Shown here piece after piece: positions 12,101-38,058 of a DNA stretch of 64,000 nucleotides. The translations under genes and the position numbers were made by a program. The DNA comes from Struthio camelus. Taxonomy: Eukaryota; Chordata; Aves; Struthioniformes; Struthionidae. Position 1 is the first letter of the stretch. Every line of letters starts with the position of its first letter. Under the pieces are notes generated by a model that was not told the DNA's origin, made no database searches, and saw only the letters and a program-made list of their open reading frames with translations. Location: the NCBI RefSeq assembly GCF_040807025.1, contig NC_090943.1:27309213-27373212 (forward strand). The letters run 5' to 3'.

Positions 12101-13004
12101 CTATTCTTTACTCTGGTCAACAATGTACCAATTTCCATGCCCCTCACCCTGGACCATTTGGACGCTTGCAAATTGGGCACTTTATCTCTTTACCAACGAA
12201 ACTCATACTTGTAACTGGGCAATAACCTAGAGCTAATGTAGCAATGCCTCACATGTAAATTTTCTGTCCCGTCAACTTTTTCTGCAGCCATCAAAGGCAT
12301 CTTGTCAGTAATAAGGATCCAGTATTCTTGCAGGAGCAAGAAACTAAATAGGAACTAGTATCAGTTGACCTGGTAAGTCTCCACAGGAAGTGTTCTGAAA
12401 ATCACTGTTTGAAAATTGTTGCCCAAAAATTACAAAAAACCAAACCAACCAACCCACAAACCTCACAACCCTTTAAACCTATGACCCTCACCTCTGTCCA
12501 TAATCATGTCATCCGTCATGCCAAACGTGCAGTGCAGAATGTTCCTGAACATGTTACGATCTATGCCAGCTGCAGCAAATCGATCCCTGGACTCAGCCGC
12601 CAACGTGTGAAAGAGCTTGATGAGACTTTCCACTTCATTTCTATTAACTGCCCAGCCAAAACACAAGCAAAAAGATTTCGCCCCCAAAGCTGCGGGAAAT
12701 AAGTCACAGGGACAGGGGAGCCACGGGGACCCAGCCACGACAGACGTTAACGGGTTTCTGAAGTCACAGCAGACCGAGCGCCCCCACCGCCGAGTACCAG
12801 CGGCTCCTGAGGGGGCACAGCGGGACGCGGCGCCCGCCGTGGGGATGAACGTCCCCGCCCCCCCCCCCCCCGCCTCCCCAGACGAGGACAAGGCGAAGAG
12901 CAGCGGGACACACCGGGGGGCCGCTGGAGGGCGGCCGCACACTCACAGTGCTTGGCGGATCGGACCAGCGAGTCCGTCAGCTGCTGCAGCCGCTTCTTGC
13001 TCAT
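5478..13004 (-). CDS. CLXN: Calaxin (EFCAB1/CLXN-type) ciliary EF-hand calcium sensor
   Basis: Six coding exons on the minus strand: 12947-13004 (ATG), 12492-12647, 10691-10795, 9394-9545, 7204-7308 and 5478-5528 (TAG). The sum is 627 nt, 208 residues; human calaxin is 211. All splice sites are GT-AG and the phases close exactly. Three EF-hand loops are visible: residues 77-88 ([12 protein letters not shown]), 113-124 ([12 protein letters not shown]) and 158-169 ([12 protein letters not shown], with Asp in place of Glu at loop position 12). The N-terminus is [13 protein letters not shown], and [14 protein letters not shown] and [12 protein letters not shown] are calaxin hallmarks. Established knowledge: calaxin binds the outer dynein arm docking region of motile cilia and flagella and senses calcium. 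Compared with the human protein as I recall it, the C-terminal two-thirds is close and the N-terminal 50 residues and last 16 are clearly diverged. It could be the orthologue or a second calaxin paralogue. Confidence 0.92.
6149..6181. repeat. Poly-A followed by (AT)n microsatellite
   Basis: About 15 A residues run directly into some nine AT dinucleotides. Simple sequence, probably length-variable. Confidence 0.95.
6663..6672 (+). terminator. Candidate poly(A) signals for RBM48
   Basis: Two overlapping AATAAA hexamers (6663-6668 and 6667-6672) are the first canonical + strand signals after the RBM48 stop, about 1.55 kb downstream. If they are used, the RBM48 3' UTR runs antisense through the calaxin terminal exon. 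A closer variant signal cannot be excluded. Confidence 0.35.
9186..9385 (+). repeat. Probable ancient MIR-type SINE relic
   Basis: In calaxin intron 4, this segment follows the core and tail of a MIR element: GCCTCAGAATCCCACTGTAA (compare 'GCCTCAGTTTCCTCATCTGTAAAATGG'), then TACCTCAGAGGAATGCTCTAAGG (compare 'ACCTCATAGGGTTGTTGTGAGG'), then GAAAGACGCTCAAGTACC (compare 'AAAGCGCTTTGAGATCC'). The family consensus is from memory and the copy is highly diverged. It ends 8 bases from the calaxin exon at 9394-9545. The rest of that intron (7309-9393) shows nothing I recognise. Confidence 0.5.
9546..12491 (-). other. Calaxin introns 2 and 3
   Basis: These introns flank the 105-nt exon at 10691-10795, which encodes the first EF-hand. 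The 1145-base and 1696-base introns are AT-rich and hold no repeat, RNA gene or extra exon that I can support. Confidence 0.7.
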
Positions 13005-13042
13005 GGCGGCGGGCTCAGCCGCCGCCGCCGCCGCCGCGCGCC

Positions 13043-13056
13043 GCTGCCCTGGCAAC
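13043..13056. promoter_or_regulatory. X-box-like RFX binding site
   Basis: GCTGCCCTGGCAAC is an imperfect inverted repeat, 39 bases upstream of the calaxin ATG. It differs at two positions from the ideal palindrome GTTGCCATGGCAAC and keeps the strong half-site GGCAAC intact. RFX factors drive ciliary genes through such sites close to the transcription start, which fits the encoded ciliary protein. Binding itself is inferred. Confidence 0.65.
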
Positions 13057-13078
13057 CCGGTCACGCGGCGGAGGGCGG

Positions 13079-13083
13079 CCAAT
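13079..13083 (+). promoter_or_regulatory. CCAAT box
   Basis: CCAAT within GCGGCCAATGGCC, about 75 bases upstream of the calaxin ATG and 22 bases beyond the X-box-like site. The spacing is typical of a CCAAT element in a CpG-island promoter, but a five-base motif is weak evidence by itself. Confidence 0.4.
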
Positions 13084-13350
13084 GGCCGGCGGGCAGCTCG
13101 GCGCCCGCCCCAGCACGGCCGCCAGGCGCTGGGCAAGGTTTGGGTGCCGAAACGCTGTCGGGCATCGGCACGTAAAAAACAGAGGGCACGAAAGCCGGGC
13201 GCTGAAATTGCGAACCAGCCTCCCAGCGAGCGGAATTCGTGCGGGAGAGGAGGGGCGGCGCGGCGCGGCACGGCACGCACCGCCCTTCGGGAAGGCCCAG
13301 CGGCTGCGCGCCTCCCGTACGCAGCAGCCGCTGGCAGGTCTCCCACGCGG

Positions 13351-16286
13351 CCAGCGAGGGCAGCACAAACCTGCCGAGAAAGCTGCGTCTAAAAAGCCTT
13401 GTGTTTCAGGTAGTTAAAATACCCTCTGCTCACCCCGAATAAACCAGAGCTGTTAAAAGGGATCAGTGATTAAGACCGGACCAAACACCCCACAGCTGAA
13501 TGTACAAATATGTACATAGGCAAAACCACGGAAAATATTTATCACAGGTGAAAGAATAAAAGTATAAAAGAAGCTAATGGAACTTCACAATTCTAAAAAT
13601 GTTTCCGGATAAAGAAGCCAAAAAATTAAATACTACATAAAATACTATTTGTTCATCAGCTGTTGGTAGCCATAAATCTGTTAAAATATCTTTATATCCA
13701 CATTGTTCATTTTCTACTTTCTCCCACTGCTCAGACTTAAAGCATTCATCTAGGTGTCCTGTACCTTTAGTTTTTTTCCTACTTTCTAGTGTACTGACAA
13801 GTTTTAGATTGCCGATTTTTCTTATGCTGCGCTGTTCCTCTGCTTTCCTCCCCCAAGAATCCAAACCAAAAGCACCAGCTCCCCCCCCCACTAGTACAGA
13901 TTTCTTTGCACAGAATCAGTGATCACAAAGCAAATGGAAAACTAGCAGAGAGCTCTGCCTTCACTCGCCACCAATGCTACCTTCTCGTATACTCAGCATA
14001 CACAAAGCGTTTCAGCTTTCTTGGTTTGATCAGACTTTACTCTTCCTTCAAGAAAAAAAAAAGAATGCAAGAGGATTCACAATATATTTGTTAATGCATT
14101 GAAAACTGAACTATTTTTCACTGTCAATATTAAAGCAGCTTTGCTGCGGATTGACAAAGCTTGTATGCTCCTTAAGTAACTATACCACTTCCCAAGCGTT
14201 ACAACGGTATTTGACTAGACACATTACACAGACAGACAGGAACAAACAGTTATATTTAGATGATTAAAATTACATACCTGCTTATGCGTTTGGAAGACTG
14301 GGGCACTCATTTCCATTTTTATTTCTTTCTGACGCAGGTAGTTGTATAGAAGTCAAATAAGGCATCACACAGAGTAGAGCATGTATCTATCATATGGTTC
14401 ATTACAAGTTCCTCTCACCAAAACTGCAACTCCACAACTTAGGACAAAAACAACCCTCAAATCAAAGCCCTACTGTTCACTGCATCTTGCCTTTATTTTA
14501 ACCTCAACGATGTAACAGTCTCCAAAATCAGTAACATCAAGCCCAACTGTATAAAATATTTGATGAAAATAGTTTTAGGGACTAGGGACAGAAAGTCATT
14601 GCTGCAAGTCAAAGTTTGTATTTTTCTAAAAGCTTACTTGAAGAGTCAGTTTCACTGTAGAATGGCAATACTAACTATCTTTTTTGCCCAGTTTTTCGTT
14701 ATGGTTGGCAGACTAATAGTTAATTAAGGTCTTGAAATTCTTGGTCTTGAAATAATATATTTGAAACATCTGTATGCAACAGAGGTAAGTTAGCAGTTAG
14801 CACTTGTACAATGAAACAGAGGCGGATCATGAGGACAATCCTGTAGTTTAGCACTCCGAATAGAAGAGCAGCTGTGGGCACAGGAGGCCCAGCAATGAGT
14901 ACTTCAATGGAAGACGATGAGAATTTCATGTAAAAACTAAAATCCAATGATTGCTTGTGCTTTCATGTGTGCACATTTGATTTAAAAGCTTTTTTAATTT
15001 CTAAAGGAACTTATTTAAAGTAAAATAGCATTATGACTTAGGTAAACATTCTGTAGCCCTCAAGTACAAAAATATAAATACAAAATGTTTAAACAGTATC
15101 TTTAATGAGATTCTGGCAGTATTTTTTTTATATAACAAGACACATCACTTAACAGGTCTGCCACTGAGCTTGCTTAGAGTAAAATCAGCTTCAATATGAA
15201 GCTGTTAGATATCAAAACCCCGCTTTTTACATGCTAAATATCTTCAGCAAGTGTGCATTTAAACACAGCAATGAACTTAACTTTAAGAATAACTAAATAC
15301 ATACATGAAACTCTGCACGTGGAACATAGTTCATAAAACTGGTTACAACAAATGATTACCTGTATTTTGTTAATTTAAAAATGGTACAAAACATGCAAAA
15401 CAATTCTAAAGATAAAGCAAAGAAATAAAGCAACCAGTGTTTGGCAGAAGTGTGTTCAATTAAACCAAAATTACATGAAATGAAATACGCGTATTTACTA
15501 GCACAGATCTATTTCAAAGAAGCAGAGGTAAAATTTTTAGTTTTTGAACGTCAGTTATGCTGCAAAAGGTCATTGCTTTTGCTTAATGCAGAAGCACATG
15601 CTTAGAGGCCCAGAACTGCTTATTCCGAAAAAGCCTGCTGACAATAGTTGTGACCTCCCTAGAATGAGAGATGCTGCACGGATTAAAAATAGCAGAGATT
15701 TGCAAGGATCAAAGGCAAAGGCACCCTATTCAGTTAGCCAAAATGGTAGCATTCCCTTTCCCACAAGCATAAAGATGGTAATGGGGCAGATGCTAAACAT
15801 TTCTACAAAGATAGCATTTTACATGTCATCATCAAGTTTCCATTTTGTAAAAGCCATAAGCAGACATCAGCTTGTAATAGTTTATGTACTATAGTAACCT
15901 GAAAGATGAATTTGGGATTTTATTTGTCCTGATTTACAAATTAAGACTATTACTAATTCTTTTTAAAACACTACTTTTAGTTTCTAAAAAGTTGACTTTT
16001 ATTTTCCAGTATTTTACATCTCAGCTGGACTACTGTCTCATATTGTTTCAAACACCTACTACATTGTTAACTGGAATTTTATAAAAGTTGTACCCCATAT
16101 ATTAAGCAGCAGGCAACAACGATGGTCTTTCTCAGCACAGCTGCATCTGGCTGGCTTCTGAAATATTAGGAATATTTATAGGACACAGGAAATCTCATGC
16201 AGTTTGGTAAAGTTTGCCATCATTTCACAGTTTAACTTTCCTTTACTCATTGCACTTTTGTTTAAAGGATAGTCTTGGTTTTTCTA
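13351..16286 (-). other. FAM133B 3' UTR and spacer to the calaxin promoter
   Basis: AT-rich sequence downstream of the FAM133B stop. Minus-strand AATAAA signals occur at 15998-16003, about 284 bases past the stop, and at 14492-14497, about 1.8 kb past it. Either could end the FAM133B mRNA. No extra gene, LINE or RNA is recognisable in the rest. Confidence 0.6.
15998..16003 (-). terminator. Candidate proximal poly(A) signal of FAM133B
   Basis: Minus-strand AATAAA, the first canonical signal after the FAM133B stop at 16287. A second lies at 14492-14497, so alternative polyadenylation is possible. Confidence 0.45.
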
Positions 16287-31374
<15,088 letters not shown>

Positions 31375-31546
31375 GGCGCCGCCGACAGCCGGCGCCGCCG
31401 CCCGCTGGCGCCCCGGCCCAGCCCGCAGCCCCTTCCCCCGCCAGGCAACACGAGCCGGAGGCGCCCAGGCCCGGCGCAACGCGGCGCGGCCCCGCCGCCG
31501 CCCCCAGCAGCCAGCGAGCGCTGCCGAGCGGCGATGGCGGCGGCCG

Positions 31547-31596
31547 CACAGCGCCGCCTGCCGGGGCCGCCACACAGCGCCGCCTGCCGGGGCCGC
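31547..31596. repeat. 26-bp-period tandem duplication upstream of FAM133B
   Basis: CACAGCGCCGCCTGCCGGGG plus CCGC occurs at 31547-31570 and again at 31573-31596, identical over 24 bases. It lies about 170-220 bases upstream of the FAM133B ATG, within the likely 5' UTR or core promoter. Confidence 0.9.
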
Positions 31597-32070
31597 CGCG
31601 GCCCCAGCGCCGCCCGAGCGCGTCCCCCGCCGAGCTCCCGGCGGCGGCGGCAGCGGCGGGCCGCTGGCAGGCGCCGCCTCAGCCTCGCGCGGCGGGCCGG
31701 GGGGCGGCGCCGCAGCCACCTGCCTGCTGCGCTGACGGGGACCGCGGGGGACAGAGCAGTCGGAAGAGCGAAGGCGGGAAGAAGGGGCCGTTTTAATGAC
31801 GGGCGTCGGCCGGGGGGGGGGAGCGCTGGCGGCCAGCGGCCCCCTGGCGGGGCGCGCGGCCTCGTGAGGGGCGCCCGCAAGGGCGGGAAGGCTGCCGGCC
31901 AACGGCCGCCGCGGGCGGCTGGGAACCTCCGGGGAAGTAACGTCGGGCGGCGCCCGTCGGGAGAGGACGGGGCGGGGAGCGAGAGCAACCCCCGGCCAAC
32001 AGTGAGGGGGAAAGGGGCACGTCTGGGCTCTGGGATGGGTCAGCGGCGACGCCCGCCTGCAGTAGAGATC

Positions 32071-34459
32071 ACAGCGGAGGGAGGGATTTTGCTCTGTGCT
32101 GGGAGAAGTCCAGGAATTACCAGTTACCACTATCTAGCGTTTGTTAGAATTTCAAACTTCCTTTTCTTGTTAGAATTTTACCATAAAAAAAATTACTGTG
32201 TATTAGTTACGCTTTGGTAAGAACAAAAACCACTAGTGTTTTAATAATATAAAGCGCAAAGAGTTTTGCTTCTGAAATAGCAGTGCTGTGTTTAGCGCAT
32301 TTGGCAACAACCAGGAGAAAGAAAAAGTGGTGAACCTGTGGGAATTCGTGATATGAGGTTATTTAGCCAGACCAAGAGAAGGCTATGAAGGACTAGAAAA
32401 AAACTAGCAAGGGTGAATACACCACAATTACAAAGAAAATTTGTTGTTGGAAACTGCGAGGTAATGCACGATAGAAGGAATAGCTTTAATTCCTCAGAAA
32501 ATAATTGTGATATTGTAAATTTAAGGATAAAGTACTTTGGGAAAACAGACAGAAGTTCTCACTGGGGTTCATCAGAGGAAGAAGAAGCAAATTGCACTAA
32601 GATACATAAAAATAAGATAAAGAGTAGCACTAAAATACTATAATGTCCATTGCAAAGAGTGACAATATCCTCACCCAACATACCGTTTTCAGATTTGTGT
32701 CACTTTGTGCTGTACTCGCGTCATCTAGTTTTCTTCAGCCAAAGCCGTTGTTTCAGACTAACGCACGGCATCATTGCCTTACATTAACACAAGCTCTCTA
32801 CACCACTGAAGCACTTGCCGGTGCAAACGCGGGCTGCCCGGGCGTGGGCATACGGCTGCGGTTTCTGTCACCGCGCAGGGCGCGGCGTCACCTGCGGTGA
32901 CGGCCGGCTCTCTGCTGGCTCTGTGCCGGCTGCGAGGGGCTAGGTAATACCTCATCTGCATCAATTTCTGCGGGACTAGAATTGCACTTTAAAAATGTTT
33001 GGACCAAATTTGAACCAGTAGACTTTATTCATCCGAACACTTAGTGTCATATGGCTGCAGTGTTTTTGAGCTGGTACTAGCCTTCCTGAACTGCTAACAC
33101 TGGACATTTCAGGAAACCCTGGCTGACTTGTCGGCCTGGGGCAGCTCCCGAAGTAGAAAGTGGGGAGAAGGGAGTCCTCTAGTGGGCATTTCAGAAATTT
33201 TTATTTAGGTTCCTATTGGTTTTCTTTGTTAGCTGTGAGGGAGGTTTGGGACAGTAGCCGGATAAACGCAACCAGCTAAATCAGATGTCTAAAAATGGAT
33301 GAAAATACTTAGAGGAAAGACTTCTGTATGACAAGAGAGTGAAAGACGACTATGTTTACAGAAAAGACACAAAAGATGACACAACTGGTAGGTGTAAAAC
33401 GATGACTGATGACTGGGTAAGGTAAATCTTGCTTTCTGTGCATCAGCAAATGACAGACGTATGATAGACAAAGACAGCATGTTTAAACCTTTTAGAAAGC
33501 ATATTTGTTTCTACAGTGCTAATAAGCATGTAATATTTAGTTTCATTAGATAACTTTGAGGTAAAGAGGGCAAGAACAGTTATGTGAATCGTGAGAACGG
33601 TAACGTTTGTGCTTATATCTACAAGGTACTTAATATTTTGCTTAATGGATATTTTTCTTTTTTTTTTTCCTCTTCCAAAACTGAGGGGTTAGGAACTTCA
33701 TGCAGAGCGTAAGTCACTTTCTCATGGAGAAGGGCCATTCTTTTTAAGATAGAGGCCTCACTATACTTTGTCATCTATGCTGCTCTCTCTGGCTGGACTA
33801 CTGCCATGTATTCTTATAATGTGCTTAAAGAACTAATTTGGAAGGTCAGATAATGTAAAGGCAGCTGCTGTTTTTGTTTAATGTTGTGTCACCTCTGTAT
33901 ATAACTGTGCTTTTTGAAGGACTTTCATGGTTCTCTATATATAGTTTCTAGGGGCAATATAAAGTTTTGGGTTTGAGGTATAAAATCCTTTGTGGTTTGG
34001 GGTCTGGTTAGCTTTGCAGTCATCTCTGTCTTACAGGTTTCATCCAGAAGTTGAAATCTGTTTGGATACTTGAGCTAATAGTTTTTGGAACCTTATATCT
34101 GATTGCTCATTTGAGGTCTCATTAGCCGAATCTCCTTTGTCTTGCTCTAAAAAGCCATGGTTTAATGATATTCACAAGAAGCTGAAGTTCTGAGTTTTTT
34201 ATTGAGGTTTTTTTTTATTTTTGAACTGGTCAGGAGTGAAGACATGGAAAATACTCATCTCCTTTTTTGAGTTTAATGTTGTGTGATAAAGTCATGTCAC
34301 GTACTTTTACGATGTCTATATACCTAGAAATGTTACTAATCACATTTGTAGCCAGCCAATAAAAACAGTCAATCGGTAAAAGTGCTCAGATTCTGAAAAA
34401 AAAAAGGAAGATGAAAATAGGTGACTATTTAGGAAGACATAAATACTACGCATGTAGTG
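32071..34459. other. Intergenic DNA, FAM133B 5' side
   Basis: Ordinary AT-rich sequence with a minor CpG-richer patch at about 32820-32935. A possible LINE relic lies at 32440-32640. No exon, RNA gene or conserved coding block was recognised. Confidence 0.6.
32440..32640 (+). mobile_element. Possible old L3/CR1-like LINE relic
   Basis: GAGGTAATGCACGATAGAAG, GCTTTAATTCCTCAG, AAGGATAAAGTACTTTGGG and AGATACATAAAAATAAGATAAAG occur in the order seen in the 3' end of ancient CR1/L3-type LINEs as I remember them. The similarity is weak and no coding frame survives. Confidence 0.35.
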
Positions 34460-35697
34460 CTCAGCAGGGATTCACAAAATACTCAGCATGAATTCAAAAG
34501 GGGGAAATCATGCTAACCAAACCTGCTCGCCTTCTACAATGGAATGACTGGCTTGGTGGATGAGGAGAGAGGAGTGGATGTTGTCTACCTTGTTTTCAGT
34601 AAAGCTTTCAACACTGTCTCCGGTAACATAGGCAAGCTGATGAAGTATGGGCTAGATGAGCACACAGTGAGGTGAACTGAAAACTGGCCGAATGGTAGAG
34701 CTCAGAGGGTTGTGATTGGCGTGAAGTCTAGCTGGGGGTCAGTAACTAGTGGCGTACCCTGTAGTCAACACTGGGTCCAGTATTGTTCAACTTATTCATC
34801 AGTGACCTGGATGAAGGGACACAGTGCCTCCTCAGCAAGTTTGCTGGTGATACAAAACTGGGAGGAGTGGCTGATAGAGCAGATGGTTGTGGTTCCGAGG
34901 GACCTCCAAAGGCTGGAGAGCTGGGCAGAGAGGAACCTCATCGAGTTCAACAAAGGCAAGTGCAGGGTCCTGCCCCTGGGGAGGAATAACCCCATGCACC
35001 AGTACAGGCTGGGGGTTGACCTGTGGAGAGCAGGACCTGGGAGTCCTGGTGGACAAGTTGACCATGAGCCAGCAATGTGCCCTTGTGGCCAAGAAGGCTG
35101 GTGGTATCTGGGGCTGCATTAGGAAGAGCATTGCCATCGGGCTGAGGGAGGAAATCTTCCCCCTCTACTCAGCCCTGGGGAGGCCACACCTGGAATACTG
35201 GGTCCAGTTCTAGGCTCCACAGTACAAGAGAGGGATGAAGCTACTGGAGCAAGTCCAGCAAAGGGCTGCTAAGATTATTAGGGGACTGGAGCATCTCTCA
35301 TATGAGGAAAGGCTGAGAGAGCTGGGCCTGTTCAGCCTGGAGAAGAGAAGACTAAGGGGGGGATCTGGTCAATGTGTATAAGTTTCTGAAGGGAGGGTGT
35401 CGAGAGGATGAAGCCAGACTCTTCTCAGTGGTGCCCAGTGACAGGACAAGAGGCAAGGGGCACAAACTGGAACACAGGAAGTTCTAGCTGAACATGAGGT
35501 AAAATGTTTTCATTGTGAGGGCAACCGAGCACTGGAACCGGTTGCCCAGAGAAGGTGTGGAGTCTCCATCCTTGGAGATACTCAAAAGCTGTCTGGACAG
35601 GGTCCTGGGCAGTCTGCTCTAGGTGACCCTGCATGAGCAGGTAGGTTGGACTAGATGGTCTCCAGAGGTCCCTTCCAACCTGAGCTGTTCTGTGAAA
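34460..35697 (+). mobile_element. CR1 LINE, 5'-truncated and inactive
   Basis: About 1.2 kb of the 3' part of a CR1 non-LTR retrotransposon. The reverse transcriptase core is broken into several frames: AFNTVS around 34600, then [24 protein letters not shown] and [11 protein letters not shown]. The FADD active-site motif reads FAGD at 34840-34851, so one catalytic Asp codon is lost. The 3' UTR follows (CTGTTCAGCCTGGAGAAGAG, CCCAGTGACAGGACAAGAGG), ending in the typical GGTCCCTTCCAACCTGAGCT and TTCTGTGA. It sits in the FAM133B-CDK6 gap, antisense to both genes. Confidence 0.93.
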
Positions 35698-36196
35698 TAA
35701 CATATGGGGGAAATATTTCATGCATGACTAAGAGCCATCGTAGCTGGCTAGCGCTGAACTGTGTAGCCTTCACAGCCACTGCAGTAATGAATAGCATTCA
35801 TCCTAAGTAAGCAATAAAGCAATTCATGAATGAAAACAACCAATGAGATTAGATTATTATAAAACTAAAGGTATATGGTAAAGTGCTTGAAAAGGTAGGA
35901 ATGTGCTGATGTTTCTGTGTCAGTTTTTGTGTGTATGTCTGTTTTCTTACAATACACATGGTGTTCAGAAAAACACTTGCAAACAAAAACTAGAAAACAA
36001 TGTTGCTAATTTTTTGTATTTAATATACAATACTTACTGCATTTGTATTCATTTTACATTTTTGATAAAAGAAAAGTATAGCTAGAAAAGTGAAGTAAAC
36101 TTCAGGCAAGCGGTTTTAAATACAAAACAATTTTTTTTGTCTTTTTACTTTCCAATAATTTGGGAACAACTAAAAGAACTTGACACTGTGAAAATT
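35698..36196. other. Spacer between the CR1 copy and the CDK6 transcript
   Basis: AT-rich DNA without a recognisable gene or repeat. Confidence 0.5.
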
Positions 36197-36202
36197 TTTA
36201 TT
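36197..36202 (-). terminator. Possible distal poly(A) signal of CDK6
   Basis: Minus-strand AATAAA about 13.2 kb past the CDK6 stop. It is one of several candidates; those near 40.2-40.4 kb agree better with the length of the human 3' UTR. Confidence 0.2.
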
Positions 36203-36460
36203 ATATTGATTTTTCATACTGAACCCTCAGCACTCAACAATAAATACACAACTTTTCTTTTCTTGCACTGCCAGCAGCAAAACGTTCAGTTCCAAAGGAC
36301 TGTAATTCTGATATAATACAATATTGATAACCCTCTGTGTGCCTTAATTTAATGTTGCCGTATTGACGCATGAGTATTTTTGCGGTCCGCCATCTTTACA
36401 AACTTGTAAAAGCTAAAGAATATGTTATATGGGAAGGTGCATGCTTGAAAGAGTATGCTC

Positions 36461-36508
36461 CGATGAACTTCAATGCAGTCAATGTAAAGTAGCCCCAGCT
36501 GAGGGTGT
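36461..36508. repeat. Ancient amniote repeat relic
   Basis: GAACTTCAATGCAGTCAATG followed by CCCCAGCTGAGGGTG resembles the 'AAGTCAATGGAGTTACACCAGCTGAGGATCTG' pattern of a very old dispersed amniote repeat. The family name is not recalled. Confidence 0.4.
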
Positions 36509-37159
36509 TCTTAAAGCAGAGAGCCTCACAGGGTGAAATTTGGGACACAGAGCAAGCATGCAGTTAGATCAAAGGGCTTTGTTGGAAAGCTTGCAAAGAG
36601 CTCTGGAGTTTCCAAAGTGTCTGCATTATTTCTCAGCCATTTGTACAGCAAAAACATACTTTTCCCAATGCGTATATGGTAATCACCAGCTGTGCAAGAA
36701 GAGGAGAAAGACTGCAAGATTTAATGTACAGCAATGGTGCAGTACTTCTATATACCACAGTTTGCATTTTGTAGCCCCTTGACACAATATTTATGACTAA
36801 AAGGTAAACCAGTATATTTAAGTAACAATTCAAACATTTCTCTGTACCTCTGTAGATGATACAGACACTGTTTCACACATAGGTGATTTTAATGATGAAT
36901 AAAAGAATGTAAAGAACACTGAATAGTAATTATTAAGCACACAGAATAAAAATAATGATGCACCTTTAAAAGAAACAGTAACACACGCACCTTTTCATGT
37001 TTGTACCCTGATTAAAATAACATCATGATTTTCAAGTATGAAGTGATACAGTGAAATCATGTCCTGTGAATAGGTATCAATGGTAGTCTAGGTAATACAG
37101 TTTGCACCTTAGGTAACTTTCAACCTTGCAAAATAAAATCCTACTGCATATGTAGGTAA

Positions 37160-37280
37160 AGTGACTTGCAATGCTAAAATTCTAAGTGCTAGCTGCTTTG
37201 CTGGCATGAGCTGATATAATGCTGTAGAAGTCAACAGGACTGTGCTGATTTTCACCAGCTGAGTATATGTCCTAAGGTGA
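37160..37280. repeat. Ancient amniote repeat relic
   Basis: GCTGTAGAAGTCAACAGGAC, then GATTTTCACCAGCTGAGTAT, matches the 'GAAGTCAATGG..TGATTTACACCAGCTGAGGAT' pattern of the same old repeat group. Confidence 0.5.
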
Positions 37281-37635
37281 ATTAAATAATTGGAACTGCT
37301 TTGCATGTTTTCCTTGATTATCCTAGACATCTCCAGAGCAAAGGATATTTTACTACCAAAAACAAAAAAAAAGTCAAGTGCCCAGCATTACATGCTGTTT
37401 CAACTTTTTGAATGTCTTCCTTGTTGTTCTTTGTAAAATCATACTGAGGAATACAGATATGAGAGGCAGATTTTGATTTGGTAATGGATGTTAATCTGGA
37501 CTAGCATCAATTAATAAAGTTACTCTGGATGTGTCCCAGATGCTGTCCTCACTGTTCAGACTACTCTGTAACCCTGAAAACAGAGGTTTTAGTAATGCCT
37601 TTTAAGACTATTTATGTATTTTGCAGAACCAATAT

Positions 37636-37715
37636 CCCATAAGGGTTACACGCAGGCTTAACGTTATGCAGTTCTTCTGTTAACTTCAGTGGGATTCGTA
37701 ATACGTAAGATAGGC
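37636..37715. repeat. Ancient amniote repeat relic
   Basis: AAGGGTTACACGCAGGCTTA, CTTCAGTGGGATTCGTAATA and CGTAAG parallel the 'GCACATGCTTAACTTT..GACTTCAATGGGACTACTCACGTGCTTAA' pattern of a dispersed sauropsid repeat with inverted ends. Confidence 0.45.
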
Positions 37716-37990
37716 ACACATGGAGTGTCTGGAGTAGTAAGAACTGAATCTTCTTTCTGATACATTTCTGTATCAGCATCACACGTTTGTCCTCCTGTTC
37801 CAATGCCACTAAGAAGTGCAATTCTGAGCTTTTGTATCAAAAAGCAATGAATAGAAATTTTGAGAACAATGTTACTACAGTTAAGATTTCTGTCACATAT
37901 TGCCATTTGTATAGTATTCTTGCTGACTTACTAAGCTTAAGTATCTTTATATAGACCTGAGCTGCCTGACAGTGAAATTTTTAGACTTAC

Positions 37991-38058
37991 AGGGTCAAAA
38001 TCTTGGTTTAATTTAACTGTAGTCAGTGGAGTTACAACAAGAGTAAATTACACTCAAC
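37991..38058. repeat. Ancient amniote repeat relic
   Basis: TGTAGTCAGTGGAGTTACAA followed by GAGTAAATTACACTC matches 'GAAGTCAATGGAGTTACACCAGAGTAAATTTCAC', a common motif of very old amniote repeats. Confidence 0.55.

Larger units (their letters stand above)
12700..13350. promoter_or_regulatory. CpG island and promoter of the calaxin gene
   Basis: A CpG-rich block spans calaxin exon 1 and its upstream sequence and is flanked by AT-rich DNA. It holds a run of 13 C residues near 12858, a GCC trinucleotide run at about 13018-13037, an RFX-like X-box at 13043-13056 and a CCAAT box at 13079-13083. The only gene start inside it is the calaxin ATG at 13004, so it is best read as that gene's promoter. 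Confidence 0.8.

Noticed and set aside
12492..12639. Calaxin exon 2 starting at the inner TAG acceptor
   Set aside because: Joining there to exon 1 creates a TAA stop at the junction. The acceptor eight bases upstream, ending GGCAG, gives HFNRNEVES, as in calaxins.
12617..13417. 266-codon + strand frame and several other long frames at the calaxin promoter
   Set aside because: GC-driven frames crossing calaxin exons 1-2 and the CpG island on the opposite strand; no recognisable protein.
34712..35213. Overlapping open frames at the reverse transcriptase-like region
   Set aside because: These are fragments of one decayed CR1 LINE, not a host gene; the frame is broken and the catalytic motif altered.
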